Shown piece after piece: positions 34,180 to 43,273 of a stretch of DNA of 64,000 nucleotides (the stretch's first letter is position 1; each line of letters starts with the position of its first letter). The DNA comes from Sunxiuqinia sp963677175. Its GTDB lineage: Bacteria > Bacteroidota > Bacteroidia > Bacteroidales > Prolixibacteraceae. The DNA lies in contig CAXXES010000004.1 of the NCBI GenBank assembly GCA_963677175.2, positions 868,001-932,000 on the forward strand, written 5' to 3'. The notes under the pieces are model-generated. The model worked only from the letters and a program-made list of their open reading frames with translations, had not been told where the DNA came from and searched no databases. Both the position numbers and the translations under genes were made by a program.

Positions 34180-34902
34180 TTACCACCATTTTGTTATCGA
34201 GCGTTCTTCGAGTTTGTTGAGCAGTGCGATGAGTAACTGGTTATTGTTCTTCATGATACCCTGATCTGCCAGAATTTCCTGTTCTGTTTGGATGTAGGTG
34301 TTTTTTTTCAATTCATCGCCGCAAGCCTGCAGCATGTCTTGCAATGAACTGGGTGTAATTTCCAGATGAAATTGCAATCCTAAAACCGTATCAGAATAAC
34401 TGAACGCCTGGCTTACGCATGCGGCTGAAAAAGCAAGGTGTGTTGCGCCTTCCGGCAGCTTGTAGGTGTCGCCATGCCAATGAAAGACCTTAAACGTTTT
34501 TGGCGCTCCATCAAATAGAAAATGCTGCTTTCCTTCGGAGGTGAGCTGCACATCAAACCAGCCAATTTCCTTGTGCTTGTTGCTGAATATTTGGCATCCT
34601 AAGGCACTGGCAATCAATTGTGAGCCCAGACAAATCCCAAGGACGGTTTTGTCAGCGGAAATTGCTTCTTTTAGAAAAATCTTTTCGACTTTTAACCACG
34701 CGTACAGTTCATCGTCGTATACTCCCATGGGGCCACCCACGACAATCAACCAATCAAACTGGTCGAGCTCGGGCAATTGATAATGATCTTCATAAAAACG
34801 GGTATAGGTCAACTGATGCTTTCGATCTTTTATCCAGTTCTCAATCGCCCCCAGACCTTCAAAAGGAACATGCTGAAGACAGTGAATTCGTTGTGTTTTC
34901 AT
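34180..34902 (-). CDS. Class I glutamine amidotransferase (GMP synthase-like domain)
   Basis: A 240-aa stand-alone glutamine amidotransferase. The nucleophile elbow GICLGSQLIASALG carries the catalytic Cys. The His-x-Glu pair is in LGLQFHLEITPSS. VVGGPMGVYDD matches the oxyanion region. Stand-alone GuaA-like amidotransferases of this type have unknown or varied roles, including gamma-glutamyl hydrolysis. No synthetase partner is adjacent. It is convergent with sucD, sharing the short spacer that holds the sucD terminator. Confidence 0.88.
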   Translation of the reverse strand: MKTQRIHCLQHVPFEGLGAIENWIKDRKHQLTYTRFYEDHYQLPELDQFDWLIVVGGPMGVYDDELYAWLKVEKIFLKEAISADKTVLGICLGSQLIASALGCQIFSNKHKEIGWFDVQLTSEGKQHFLFDGAPKTFKVFHWHGDTYKLPEGATHLAFSAACVSQAFSYSDTVLGLQFHLEITPSSLQDMLQACGDELKKNTYIQTEQEILADQGIMKNNNQLLIALLNKLEERSITKWW

Positions 34903-34936
34903 CCAATTTAAGGGGTTATGTTGTTGCGATAAACGC

Positions 34937-34964
34937 TAAAAAAATCCTGCCGGAAACAGGATTT
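34937..34964 (-). terminator. Terminator after the DUF4861 gene
   Basis: On the minus strand, AATCCTG and CAGGATT pair around a CCGG-containing loop and are followed by a T run. It lies a few bases after the stop at 34970. Confidence 0.8.
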
Positions 34965-34969
34965 GAAAG

Positions 34970-35827
34970 CTATCTTTTTTCAAGGTATTCTACGAAATCC
35001 TCCATGTTATCAAAATCCTTTTCTTTTTCGCAAGCCGAGGTAATCCAGGTCGACAGGTAGTTGGTCGGGTTGGAGATCAGTATGTATTCCGTATCGGTCT
35101 TTTGTGTTTGTGCGAAATCACTTGGATCATACAGGATTGCAGCTCCAATGTTTAGCTGGAAGGCAGCTACATCTTCGGGGTGTAAGCCCCAGGTGGCAAG
35201 ATAGCCATTGCCTTCTTTGGTGGCTGTTCCTTCATGGTAATTGACACCTGTAGTAAACTGAACCGGCGTGGAGCTAAAAGCAAAAGCTTCGACCTTGGCC
35301 TTGCGCAGTCCGGAATAAACAGTTACCCGAACCAACACATCAATGCTGTCGCCTTTGTAAGGCACATTTTCTGAAAGCATTTCCATATACGATTGATTGG
35401 CTTCCTTTTTCACACGGGCGGTTCGCTTGCTTACCGGATTGAGCAAAATAACTTGCTGGCCGTCCCACAACCGAACGCCTCCGAGCCCAACCGTTTGACC
35501 GACTTTGTACTGATCAGCTCCCCAGCCTTCTTTCTGCTGCTCAGGCGTTGGATACCATTTCGCCACTCCCAGTTCGAGCTGTGGCTTGGTTTTATTGTAC
35601 ACGTCAATAGCTACTTTGTGATCAAAGTAAAGTCGGAAACCCACCCATTCATTTTCTACTGCCGGCCCATGATGCCCAACTTTTTGATACAAATCACCGG
35701 CCTGTGACTCAATCCAAGGAACTTGTTCCGGCTTGTCTTTCCAGAATAAACTAACAGCTGTTTTGTTTTGCGCTACTACCTGCATTCCAAGTACTGCGAC
35801 AAAAATTAAGGCGAATAGTGCTTTCAT
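34970..35827 (-). CDS. Secreted DUF4861 family protein
   Basis: A 285-aa protein with a signal peptide (MKALFALIFVAVLGMQVVAQ). The sequence resembles the DUF4861 family, which is found in Bacteroidota, often near polysaccharide-degradation genes. Family-like stretches are WVGFRLYFDHKVAIDVYNKTKP, GGVRLWDGQQVILLNPVSKRT and NYHEGTATKEGNGYLATWG. The function is unknown. A carbohydrate-binding or lyase-accessory role has been suggested by context elsewhere. Here no carbohydrate genes are adjacent, so the role stays open. Confidence 0.78.
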   Translation of the reverse strand: MKALFALIFVAVLGMQVVAQNKTAVSLFWKDKPEQVPWIESQAGDLYQKVGHHGPAVENEWVGFRLYFDHKVAIDVYNKTKPQLELGVAKWYPTPEQQKEGWGADQYKVGQTVGLGGVRLWDGQQVILLNPVSKRTARVKKEANQSYMEMLSENVPYKGDSIDVLVRVTVYSGLRKAKVEAFAFSSTPVQFTTGVNYHEGTATKEGNGYLATWGLHPEDVAAFQLNIGAAILYDPSDFAQTQKTDTEYILISNPTNYLSTWITSACEKEKDFDNMEDFVEYLEKR

Positions 35828-35856
35828 AATGTATTGCTGATTATTGATTTGAATAA

Positions 35857-35864
35857 CAAAGATA
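35857..35864 (-). promoter_or_regulatory. Candidate promoter -7 box for the DUF4861 gene
   Basis: Plus-strand CAAAGATA is TATCTTTG on the minus strand, matching TAnnTTTG, 30 bp before the start codon. Confidence 0.5.
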
Positions 35865-35924
35865 AAAATATCGGCGATGAAATTGCGCCTGCATCAGCAG
35901 ATAGAGATTTTGTAGTTGGTCAGA

Positions 35925-36311
35925 TTAACGATTGGTCAGAAAATAGGCGATCAGGAAAGCTCCACCAACTGCAATAATTAGAGTAAGTAACAAAGGTAGT
36001 TTGGATGACGGAGCATAGGTATTAGTAGCAAGTTGATTGGCATTCTTTTTAAACTGAATGTACGCAAAGATTGCCATGATGAGCCCGATGGCAACCATGA
36101 TCATGCCAACCGTTGTTCCATGGGCTTTTTCTGAAAAATCTTCCGCTTCAAGAACAAATGAAAGCTGTTTGAGAAAAAGATTAAACTTGGCAATGACAAA
36201 GCCAAAGCCCATCAGTGCGATGCTGGTTCTGATCCAGGCAAGAAAAGTCCGCTCATTGGCCTGAAACTCCCTTGATTTATCGTTCGTGTTATTTTCTTTT
36301 AAATCGGTCAT
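35925..36311 (-). CDS. DUF202 family membrane protein (YidH-like)
   Basis: A 128-aa inner-membrane protein with three predicted helices. The DUF202 signature is clear at the N-terminus: FQANERTFLAWIRTSIALMGFGFVIAKF. The second and third helices are near residues 66-86 and 103-124. The function of the family is unknown. It follows another small membrane-protein gene 15 bp upstream on the same strand, so the two are probably cotranscribed from the promoter at 36592. Confidence 0.88.
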   Translation of the reverse strand: MTDLKENNTNDKSREFQANERTFLAWIRTSIALMGFGFVIAKFNLFLKQLSFVLEAEDFSEKAHGTTVGMIMVAIGLIMAIFAYIQFKKNANQLATNTYAPSSKLPLLLTLIIAVGGAFLIAYFLTNR

Positions 36312-36326
36312 CTTATTGGCATTAGC

Positions 36327-36575
36327 TTAATTCCCACATTTGATCGGGAGGTAAACCCGTCCGACCAGTTGTCCGGCGAAAAACGCCCCAACCAAAATGG
36401 GATAGGTGTAAAATGCAAAGCCGATGTCGCTGTAAATGCGAAGTAAAATAACGATGGGGACCGGAATATGGATGTAAAGCCACCACATCAAGCTAAACTT
36501 TTTGTGTTTTGATCGCAAGTAACCAAAAGGAATATTGATCAGGAAAACCAGGAGGGCTACGATTACAATAGTCAT
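36327..36575 (-). CDS. Small membrane protein of unknown function
   Basis: An 82-aa protein with about three hydrophobic segments (residues 2-18, 29-48 and 52-72) and a conserved-looking middle (SLMWWLYIHIPVPIVILLRIYSDIG). It starts 17 bp after a good promoter and lies 15 bp upstream of the DUF202 gene, which supports it being real and part of a two-gene operon. I recognise no family. Confidence 0.75.
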   Translation of the reverse strand: MTIVIVALLVFLINIPFGYLRSKHKKFSLMWWLYIHIPVPIVILLRIYSDIGFAFYTYPILVGAFFAGQLVGRVYLPIKCGN

Positions 36576-36591
36576 CTGTAAAACTTTGGTT

Positions 36592-36621
36592 CAAAGCTAA
36601 TCATATAAATTTAATTCCAAA
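36592..36621 (-). promoter_or_regulatory. Promoter for the small membrane-protein pair
   Basis: On the minus strand, TTTG (36618-36621) and TAGCTTTG (36592-36599) are separated by 18 bp. This is a near-perfect Bacteroidota promoter, 17 bp before the start codon. Confidence 0.7.
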
Positions 36622-36768
36622 GCATCGGCTATTTAGATTCTTCGAACTGCTTACTTTTGTGTCGGTTTTGTGCATTGTTATTCAGTAGTTTAATTGCTGC
36701 TGTTGGGTGTGGGCTTAACACGAAGTTTACATGAGAAAGGTCTAGGTATCAGGTGTGAAAAATAAGTC

Positions 36769-36776
36769 TATCTTTG
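36769..36776 (+). promoter_or_regulatory. Candidate promoter -7 box for the DEAD-box helicase
   Basis: TATCTTTG matches TAnnTTTG, 112 bp upstream of the helicase ATG, implying a leader of about 105 nt. A second match (TACTTTTG, 36652-36659) lies farther up. The 313-bp region 36576-36888 holds these boxes and no other gene. Long leaders are common for cold-induced helicase mRNAs. Confidence 0.55.
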
Positions 36777-36888
36777 CAGCTCAATTTTTTGCATCGATGG
36801 CAAAGGGGTGTATTGAAAAGTAAATTTTATTGTCATCAGTGCTTATTGGGTACGAAGAACTTGTTGTTCTTCGATAAAAATAAATACA

Positions 36889-38634
36889 ATGATGACATTC
36901 GAACAGACGGGTATCAAACCCGAACTGCTCAGCGCCATTGCAGAAATGGGCTTTGAGCAACCTACTCCTATTCAGGAGAAAACAATTCCACATCTTTTAA
37001 ATAACAAACACGACTTGATTGCCCTGGCGCAAACAGGAACTGGAAAAACAGCTGCGTTCGGTTTACCGATTTTGCATAACTGTGATGTGAGTAAAAAAGA
37101 TATCCAGTCGCTAATTTTGTGTCCAACCCGCGAGTTATGCCTGCAAATTAGTCGTGACCTGGATGCGTTTTCGAAAAATCTGAAAGGGTTTAAGAATATT
37201 GCCGTTTATGGTGGTGCCGATATTAGCAAGCAAATCCGCGAATTACGTAGCGGAGGCCAGGTTGTTGTTGGAACTCCCGGGCGGGTTCATGACCTGATCC
37301 GACGGAAAGTATTAAATGTAAGCCAAATTCGTTGGATGGTTTTGGACGAAGCAGATGAAATGCTGAATATGGGTTTTAAGGAAGAACTGGACGCTATTTT
37401 AGCTGAAACTCCGGCCATTAAACAGACCCTGCTGTTTTCGGCTACCATGCCGCGTGAGATTGCAACCTTGGCTACAAAGTACCTGCATTCGCCCGAAGAA
37501 ATTTCGGTAGGACGCAAAAACGAAGGTGCTGCAAATGTAGAGCACCACTATTATGTGGTTCAGGCCAGAGACAAATATGCGACCCTAAAACGGGTTGCAG
37601 ATAATTATCCCAATTGCTATGCGATTGTTTTTTGCCGCACCCGGATGGAAACCCGTGATGTAGCTGAAAAGCTGATGGAAGACGGGTATAACGCCGATGC
37701 GCTGCATGGCGATTTATCGCAATCGCAACGCGACTATGTGATGGGTCGTTTTCGTACCGGACAACTTCAAATGTTGGTGGCTACCGATGTGGCTGCCCGT
37801 GGATTGGATGTGAATAGCCTAAGCCATGTAATCAACTATAGCTTGCCGGATGACCCGGAAGCCTACATTCACCGAAGTGGACGGACTGGAAGAGCCGGAA
37901 AAAGCGGGATTTCAGTTTCGATTTTGCACATGCGCGAAACAGGAAAATTGCGACATATTGAAAAGCTTTTGAATAAGCGTTTTGAACGCAAAGACGTGCC
38001 GGGTGGAGAAGAAATTTGCGAAGTGCAGTTGATGCACTTGGTTGATAAAGTGGCGCTGGTGGAAGTAAACGATTTGAAAATTGATCCATACATGCCTGCC
38101 ATTATGGAGAAATTTGAAGGACTGAGTAGCGAGGAAATTCTGAAGCGCTTTGTGTCGGCCGAGTTTAACCGCTTCTTGGCCTATTATAAAAATGCGCCCG
38201 ATCTGAATGTACGCGGACAGGAACGGAAAACCTACGACAAGCAACGCGGAGGCAGAGGAAGCGATCGGGGAGACCGGGGAGATCGAGGAAACGATTATGG
38301 AAATGACGGTATGAGTTTTAGCCGTTTGTTTATTAATGCCGGCAAAAAGCAAAACCTGAATGCATCGCGACTTTTAGGCCTGATTAATGAGCATTCAAAA
38401 CGGAAAAATGTTGAAATCGGAAAGATTGATATTCAGCGTAAGTTCTCCTTTTTTGAAATTGATAGCCGTTTTGAGAAAGAATTGATTCAATCCATGAACA
38501 GTTCTTCGCTCGATGGGCATTCGCTGGAGGTTGACCGGGTAACCGGAGAGGAACACGTATCGGTTCCGAAAATAAAGAAGAAAAAGAGCCAGATGGATCA
38601 GCCGCGAGCCAAACGCAAGCGGACCAAAAGATAA
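36889..38634 (+). CDS. DEAD-box ATP-dependent RNA helicase (DeaD/CsdA-like)
   Basis: A 581-aa RNA helicase likely acting in ribosome assembly and cold-stress mRNA unwinding. It has the Q motif (GFEQPTPIQEKTI), Walker A AQTGTGKT at 47-54, DEAD at 153-156, SAT (LLFSATMP), and motif VI HRSGRTGRAG. After the helicase core comes an Arg/Gly/Asp-rich linker (RGGRGSDRGDRGDRG). Next is a DbpA/CsdA-type RNA-binding domain (FSRLFINAGKKQNLNASRLL) and a highly basic tail (PRAKRKRTKR). Two ATGs start it (MM). It has a long leader and its own terminator, so it is a single-gene unit. Confidence 0.94.
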   Translation: MMTFEQTGIKPELLSAIAEMGFEQPTPIQEKTIPHLLNNKHDLIALAQTGTGKTAAFGLPILHNCDVSKKDIQSLILCPTRELCLQISRDLDAFSKNLKGFKNIAVYGGADISKQIRELRSGGQVVVGTPGRVHDLIRRKVLNVSQIRWMVLDEADEMLNMGFKEELDAILAETPAIKQTLLFSATMPREIATLATKYLHSPEEISVGRKNEGAANVEHHYYVVQARDKYATLKRVADNYPNCYAIVFCRTRMETRDVAEKLMEDGYNADALHGDLSQSQRDYVMGRFRTGQLQMLVATDVAARGLDVNSLSHVINYSLPDDPEAYIHRSGRTGRAGKSGISVSILHMRETGKLRHIEKLLNKRFERKDVPGGEEICEVQLMHLVDKVALVEVNDLKIDPYMPAIMEKFEGLSSEEILKRFVSAEFNRFLAYYKNAPDLNVRGQERKTYDKQRGGRGSDRGDRGDRGNDYGNDGMSFSRLFINAGKKQNLNASRLLGLINEHSKRKNVEIGKIDIQRKFSFFEIDSRFEKELIQSMNSSSLDGHSLEVDRVTGEEHVSVPKIKKKKSQMDQPRAKRKRTKR

Positions 38635-38637
38635 AAC

Positions 38638-38671
38638 AAAAGCGGTGTGAATTAATTTTTACACCGCTTTT
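38638..38671 (+). terminator. Rho-independent terminator after the helicase
   Basis: AAAGCGGTGT pairs with ACACCGCTTT around a 12-nt A/T loop, with a short T run, directly after the stop. The A tract before it may also make it work for the minus strand. Confidence 0.82.
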
Positions 38672-38785
38672 ACTTTATGCTTGGTTGCTGGCTACTAAGT
38701 ACTAAGCAATAATTGTTGTCGTATTTCTGTCTTCTAATAAACTATGAGAGAAGAGATAACAAAAATAATAGATAGGTCCGTGACC

Positions 38786-39577
38786 TTAATAATTCTCAGG
38801 AAGTGTTTTAATTGGGGTGAGTTCGGCTTTGCGGATAAACAATTCGGAGCCTTCCGATTGGATTTGAATTTTTCCTTTGTTAAGCGGTTGAACCTGTCCA
38901 TCAACCAGCATCCCGGTGTTTTGGCATTCCATCACTTTCACGCCATTAACCACATGAATGGCTTTTTGGCCCACACAATAAAGGTCAATAACATTCCATT
39001 CGCCAAGCGATTTTTCCTGGTTAGAGCTTTTGCGGGCAATTTTACCTCCGTTTTGGTTTTCGCCAAACGAAAACACGTCCCCATCGGCTGCATAAACCGG
39101 ATTGTTACCCTCTTTGCGAATGGGGATTTCGGCGTACGAATCGCCCATCATGTAAGCATCTCCCAGGCTTTCGTTCATTAGCTGTAGCTCAATGGAACTC
39201 ATCCAGGTTCCAAGTCCCACGCCAAACGGGCCAAAACTATGATAAAGCAGTCCGCTGTTTCGGCTGGTATAAACATTTTCTCCGTGCTTGAACTCCAAAT
39301 GGAGATGATAATTTCCATATTCTGCTTTGGTGGCAATGGACGCATTCACATCACCAGATATCCGCAATAGTTTTTCACCATCTTGCTCCACAATGGAAAA
39401 TACGGTCCCGGGAGTGGCTGCTTCTTTCAGGTCGTCGAAGCCAGTTAAGGCGGTTCCAATCGAGAAGTCCCAATTGGAAAGATCACTACCATTAAACAAC
39501 GGTTCTGCTTTTGGTTGGCAGGATGAAAGCCCGATGGCCGCAGCCAAAATAAGGATCAACGTAAGATTTCGAGTCAT
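38786..39577 (-). CDS. DUF1080 (3-keto-disaccharide hydrolase domain) lipoprotein
   Basis: A 263-aa lipoprotein (signal ending LSSC with Cys20) carrying one DUF1080 domain. This concanavalin-like fold is also called the 3-keto-disaccharide hydrolase domain. Family marks are LFNGSDLSNWDF at the mature N-terminus, YGNYHLHLEFKHGE, NSGLLYHSF, and GEWNVIDLYCVGQKAIHVVNGVKVME. Some members hydrolyse 3-keto-glycosides produced by oxidation of sugars. Whether this one does is inference, as no oxidoreductase gene is adjacent. Predicted at the cell envelope. Confidence 0.88.
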   Translation of the reverse strand: MTRNLTLILILAAAIGLSSCQPKAEPLFNGSDLSNWDFSIGTALTGFDDLKEAATPGTVFSIVEQDGEKLLRISGDVNASIATKAEYGNYHLHLEFKHGENVYTSRNSGLLYHSFGPFGVGLGTWMSSIELQLMNESLGDAYMMGDSYAEIPIRKEGNNPVYAADGDVFSFGENQNGGKIARKSSNQEKSLGEWNVIDLYCVGQKAIHVVNGVKVMECQNTGMLVDGQVQPLNKGKIQIQSEGSELFIRKAELTPIKTLPENY

Positions 39578-39597
39578 AATTTTTTGGGTTTATTTGG

Positions 39598-39634
39598 TAA
39601 AAAAAAACTGCCTTATTTCAAATAAGACAGTTTC
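39598..39634 (-). terminator. Terminator after the small HTH-like gene
   Basis: On the minus strand, AACTGTCTTATTT pairs with its near complement (one internal mismatch) and is followed by a run of at least seven Ts, 22 bp after the stop at 39656. Confidence 0.85.
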
Positions 39635-39655
39635 AAAAATAATACTTTAAATGAG

Positions 39656-39910
39656 TTAATGAACTTGCTCGGCAATAAGTTGCTGGGCACGGTCTAATAT
39701 TTTTGTGTCATCAATTAAAACGACGCCACCATTTGGTCCCGGTTCGATATGTAGCCCTACGGATTTTCCACGGTCATAATTTGCGCCTCCAAAATAATTC
39801 CTGACGGTTTCAACTTCAAGGTTAAACTCCTGCGCAATTTGGCGAATTGAACCATCAGGCAAGCTGTCTTTAATTTTACGCAATTCATTAAATGTGATTT
39901 TCTTATCCAT
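39656..39910 (-). CDS. Small helix-turn-helix-like DNA-binding protein
   Basis: An 84-aa protein. The N-terminal part (LPDGSIRQIAQEFNLEVETVRNYFGG) looks like a helix-turn-helix: a helix, a turn, and a recognition-like helix. The C-terminal part (VGLHIEPGPNGGVVLIDDTKILDRAQQL) looks like a small beta-strand and helix unit. It resembles short conserved Bacteroidota proteins of unknown role. A regulatory function is inferred only from the motif. It is a single-gene unit with its own strong terminator. No promoter box was found. Confidence 0.7.
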   Translation of the reverse strand: MDKKITFNELRKIKDSLPDGSIRQIAQEFNLEVETVRNYFGGANYDRGKSVGLHIEPGPNGGVVLIDDTKILDRAQQLIAEQVH

Positions 39911-40216
39911 GGCAGTAAAATTTTATGGGTTATTAACTAGATTCTTTAAAAATTCCCTTAAAGTTAAAATTAATAATCTAATAATATAAGGATATGAATT
40001 AGGTCACATTATTGACTCGTGCAATTTGTTGGATTTGCTCCTTTGAAGAAACTTTTCAACGAAAGGAGATGCATTGATTGAAGCGGTTTTTGAGCAGATG
40101 GATGCGCCAATTGACAGTTTTGATGTTAAAAAACATTTTAACAATTTTTAGCAGTTTTGTGAATGGTCAGACCGTGATCTTCTACACTTGAGTGCTTCGC
40201 TTTTTCGGGGGCTGAC
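39911..40216. other. 306-bp intergenic gap, with a possible 25-codon ORF or gene remnant
   Basis: Nothing recognisable except at 40064-40151 on the plus strand. There AAAGGAG is followed 5 bp later by TTG (40074) and an open frame reading MIEAVFEQMDAPIDSF and on to HFNNF before the stop at 40151. The residues look protein-like, so it may be a micro-ORF or the tail of a decayed gene. The evidence is weak. Confidence 0.25.
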
Positions 40217-43162
40217 TTATTTCAGACTGTCATAAATTGCCTGATGCATTGCCGGTCGGATGTTTAGTTTAAAAAGTTTGGGGTTTTCGCGGGTTGGATA
40301 AACGCGGTTTGAAAAGAAAATAAATAAGAGGTTGTTTTTAGGGTCAACCCAGGTAAAAGTTCCGGTATAACCACTGTGCCCAAAACTTTCGGGACTGGCA
40401 TCCACAGCAGGATAGGCATCTTTGAGCTTATTTTTGTAGTTGTCGATAAAGGGTTTGTCGAACCCGAGGGCACGTCGGTTTTCGTTTTTCGGATATTGAA
40501 TGCGCGTAAATTCGCTTACACTGGCCGAATCCAGAAACTGCTGCCCACCGTAATATCCGTATTGCAAATACATCTGCATAATTTTAGCCAGGTCATTGGC
40601 TGTCCCAAATAAGCCGGCGTTACCCGAAACACCCCCCAGCATGGAGGCTCCTTCATCATGTACAAATCCCTGAAGCAATTCTTTTCTGAAAACATTATCC
40701 TGTTCGGTAGGTACAATCACATCGCGTGAAAAATGTTTGTAGGCATTGTAGAAAACCGTGCTGGCTCCCAGTGGAGTATAAAATTGAGTATGCAAATAAT
40801 CTTCGTAGTTGCTGCCGGTCAGGTCTTCAATAATTCGGGGAAAGATGTGAAAACCTAAGTCGGAATAGGTATATTTTCGGTGAGGTAATAATTTGGAATC
40901 GCGAATCTCGGAATAAATATGATCGATGTAGCGTTCGTTCATGTATAGCTTAGAGGCGACACGCATGTTAAAAATAGCAGTGGGGTGATCGCTGAAAATA
41001 GATGATTTTAATTCCCCGTTCTTCCTGAATGCTTCCTGGTAAAATGGGATCCAGGAAGGCAGTCCAGACTGATGTGCCAAGATTTCACGAACCGTTATTT
41101 TTTCCTTATCCGTGTTGCGAAAGTCGGGCCAGTAAAAGGAAAAAGGAAGATCGAGGTTTAGTTTTTTTTCACCATGTAGTTTGATTAAGGCAGGGAGTGG
41201 TCCTGTAATTTTTGTTAAGGATGCCCAGTCGTAAATGTCTGACTTTTCCACCGGTCTTGCGTTATCGTAGGTGAAATAACCATAACTCTTATGAAAAATG
41301 ACTTGCCCGTCTTTGGCGACTAAAACCTGGCACCCCGGATAGGCCCGCTCTTTTAGTCCCAGCTCAGCGATGCTGTCAATTTTCGAATTTAATTTAAAAG
41401 AAGAAATACCCACTTCTTCTGGAATGGAGTATTTTAACCTGTTATTTTGAGGGAGGGTTATTCCCTGATTTAGGAAGAAGGTATCGTTGACATTCACCGG
41501 GAGTCTGCCATCGACGTGAATGGCGCCAAAAATAGCTTGGGCCGCAAGCTCTTGTGTTATTTGATTTTCCTGGTAAGTAACCAGAAGCCCGGAAGCTTTT
41601 TCGGCATTTCGAAGGTAATTGAGTGCATATGGATTGCCAAACAAAACCACAATTTGCGGTTTGTTAGCCAGTGTATTAAGGATTTCGTTGATTGCAGGTG
41701 TCAAACCATAGTTTCCTGAAACGCTCAGTCGCATATCGTGAATTCCGCTAATCACCAGATTGTAAGTGCTCAGCTCAAGCTTTAGCTTTTGAATCGCTTC
41801 TTTGGTTACGTTTTTGGGTAGGTTGAAAAAATCAATGCTCATGTAGTTGGCCAGCATCCGCTGAAACGATGTTTCGTGATCAGCGCCAATGGAGAGGGCG
41901 GCAATTTTCAGGGTATCCAATCGTTGCAATGGAAGCAATTTCCCTTCGTTCTTTAAGAGGGTTAGCGATTGCTCATGCAGCAAGCGTTTGGTCAGCTCGT
42001 ATTCGGGTTTGTTGTAGTCAGTGTCCAGATTTTTGGATGCGGTCGGGGTGTAATGATCCAGTTGAAGCCACTTTTTCAGAGCCAGAATTTTCCGGCATTT
42101 TTGTTCCAGCATTTCTTCTGTTAACTGGCCGTTTTCCAAGGCAGCTTTTACAGCAGCTATTCTGACGGGTAAGTTGGGCACAATTTCCAGCATATCGTTT
42201 CCTGCCTGCAAGGCCTTTACTGTCGCTTCTCCGTCCGAAAACTGCTTGCTTACCCCATGCATGTTCATGGCATCAGAAATAACCAGCCCCTTAAAACCCA
42301 GGTCATCAATCAGCTTGTTTTGAATCAGGTTGGTTGAAAGCGAAGCCGGAATACCTGATTCCGGGTCGTAAGCTTCGACATGCAAATGGGCGGTCATAAT
42401 ACCACCAATTCCTTGCCCGATCAAATGCTTAAAAGGATACATCTCGACATGCTCCAAGCGATCAAAATCATGCCGGATAACGGGTAGTCCCAAGTGTGAA
42501 TCTGTTTCAGTATCGCCATGCCCGGGAAAATGTTTCGCGACAGCCAGTATGCCGGCATCCTGCATTCCTTGCGCATACATCCAGCTTTTATGAGCCACCT
42601 TTTCCGGTTCTTCACCAAACGAACGGTAATTAATGACCGGGTTGTCCGGGTTGCTGTTTACATCGGCTACTGGTGCGTAATTCACATGAACACCAATGCG
42701 CTTCAGTTGAGTTCCCACTTCATAGCCCATTTGGTAGATCAAGCTGTCTTTTTGAATGGCTCCCAGCGCCATTTGCACCGGATATTTTGGCGCACCAGTT
42801 AGCCGAAAGCCTGGCCCCCATTCAGCATCCATGGTGACGAGCAAAGGAATTTTGCTTAGTTCCTGAAGCTGGTTGGTGATGGCTAGTTGATTGGCAGGAG
42901 TTCCCTGCATAAAAATCAATCCGCCAATGTGGTAGCGCGAAATTTTTTCAAGAATGGCATGTTCCTCAGGTAGTTTCTCCTTGGCGTAAACCTGGGCAAT
43001 AAACAGCTGTCCAATTTTTTGGTCCAGTGTCATTTGTGTCAGCGTGGAGTCTACCCATGGGTGATTCAGATATTTTAAGAATTCTGGTTGGTTTTGTGCC
43101 TTTCCTTGTATTATAAATAAGCAAAGAACCACCGAAAATAGTAGTCGATTCAGGATGTACAT
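40217..43162 (-). CDS. Glycoside hydrolase family 3 (NagZ-like) fused to a beta-lactamase-fold serine hydrolase
   Basis: A 981-aa secreted fusion with a signal peptide (LLFSVVLCLFIIQGKAQ). Residues of about 40-360 form a GH3 beta-N-acetylglucosaminidase domain with the NagZ motif KHFPGHGDTETDSH from Lys210 and the nucleophile region ISDAMNMHGVS. A C-terminal GH3 accessory domain follows (about 400-560). Residues of about 600-980 form a penicillin-binding/beta-lactamase-like domain with SxxK at Ser648-Lys651 (SLTK) and YSD. The enzyme probably removes GlcNAc from peptidoglycan fragments in the periplasm and may also act on peptides or esters. It is divergent from the muramidase NamZ gene. The ATG at 43162 is chosen. 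Confidence 0.92.
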   Translation of the reverse strand: MYILNRLLFSVVLCLFIIQGKAQNQPEFLKYLNHPWVDSTLTQMTLDQKIGQLFIAQVYAKEKLPEEHAILEKISRYHIGGLIFMQGTPANQLAITNQLQELSKIPLLVTMDAEWGPGFRLTGAPKYPVQMALGAIQKDSLIYQMGYEVGTQLKRIGVHVNYAPVADVNSNPDNPVINYRSFGEEPEKVAHKSWMYAQGMQDAGILAVAKHFPGHGDTETDSHLGLPVIRHDFDRLEHVEMYPFKHLIGQGIGGIMTAHLHVEAYDPESGIPASLSTNLIQNKLIDDLGFKGLVISDAMNMHGVSKQFSDGEATVKALQAGNDMLEIVPNLPVRIAAVKAALENGQLTEEMLEQKCRKILALKKWLQLDHYTPTASKNLDTDYNKPEYELTKRLLHEQSLTLLKNEGKLLPLQRLDTLKIAALSIGADHETSFQRMLANYMSIDFFNLPKNVTKEAIQKLKLELSTYNLVISGIHDMRLSVSGNYGLTPAINEILNTLANKPQIVVLFGNPYALNYLRNAEKASGLLVTYQENQITQELAAQAIFGAIHVDGRLPVNVNDTFFLNQGITLPQNNRLKYSIPEEVGISSFKLNSKIDSIAELGLKERAYPGCQVLVAKDGQVIFHKSYGYFTYDNARPVEKSDIYDWASLTKITGPLPALIKLHGEKKLNLDLPFSFYWPDFRNTDKEKITVREILAHQSGLPSWIPFYQEAFRKNGELKSSIFSDHPTAIFNMRVASKLYMNERYIDHIYSEIRDSKLLPHRKYTYSDLGFHIFPRIIEDLTGSNYEDYLHTQFYTPLGASTVFYNAYKHFSRDVIVPTEQDNVFRKELLQGFVHDEGASMLGGVSGNAGLFGTANDLAKIMQMYLQYGYYGGQQFLDSASVSEFTRIQYPKNENRRALGFDKPFIDNYKNKLKDAYPAVDASPESFGHSGYTGTFTWVDPKNNLLFIFFSNRVYPTRENPKLFKLNIRPAMHQAIYDSLK

Positions 43163-43241
43163 AGTTCCATTTTTCAACGGGTAAAATTAGCAAAGATTGA
43201 CTAAAGCTAAAACTTAGGTGATGCTTTAACCGATGTTTTCT

Positions 43242-43249
43242 TACCTTCG
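43242..43249 (+). promoter_or_regulatory. Weak promoter-like box upstream of namZ
   Basis: TACCTTCG differs from TAnnTTTG by one base, 25 bp before the ATG. It is the best match in the 111-bp divergent region between the GH3 fusion and namZ. Confidence 0.3.
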
Positions 43250-43273
43250 TGATGAATAGAACGACCATTTGTT

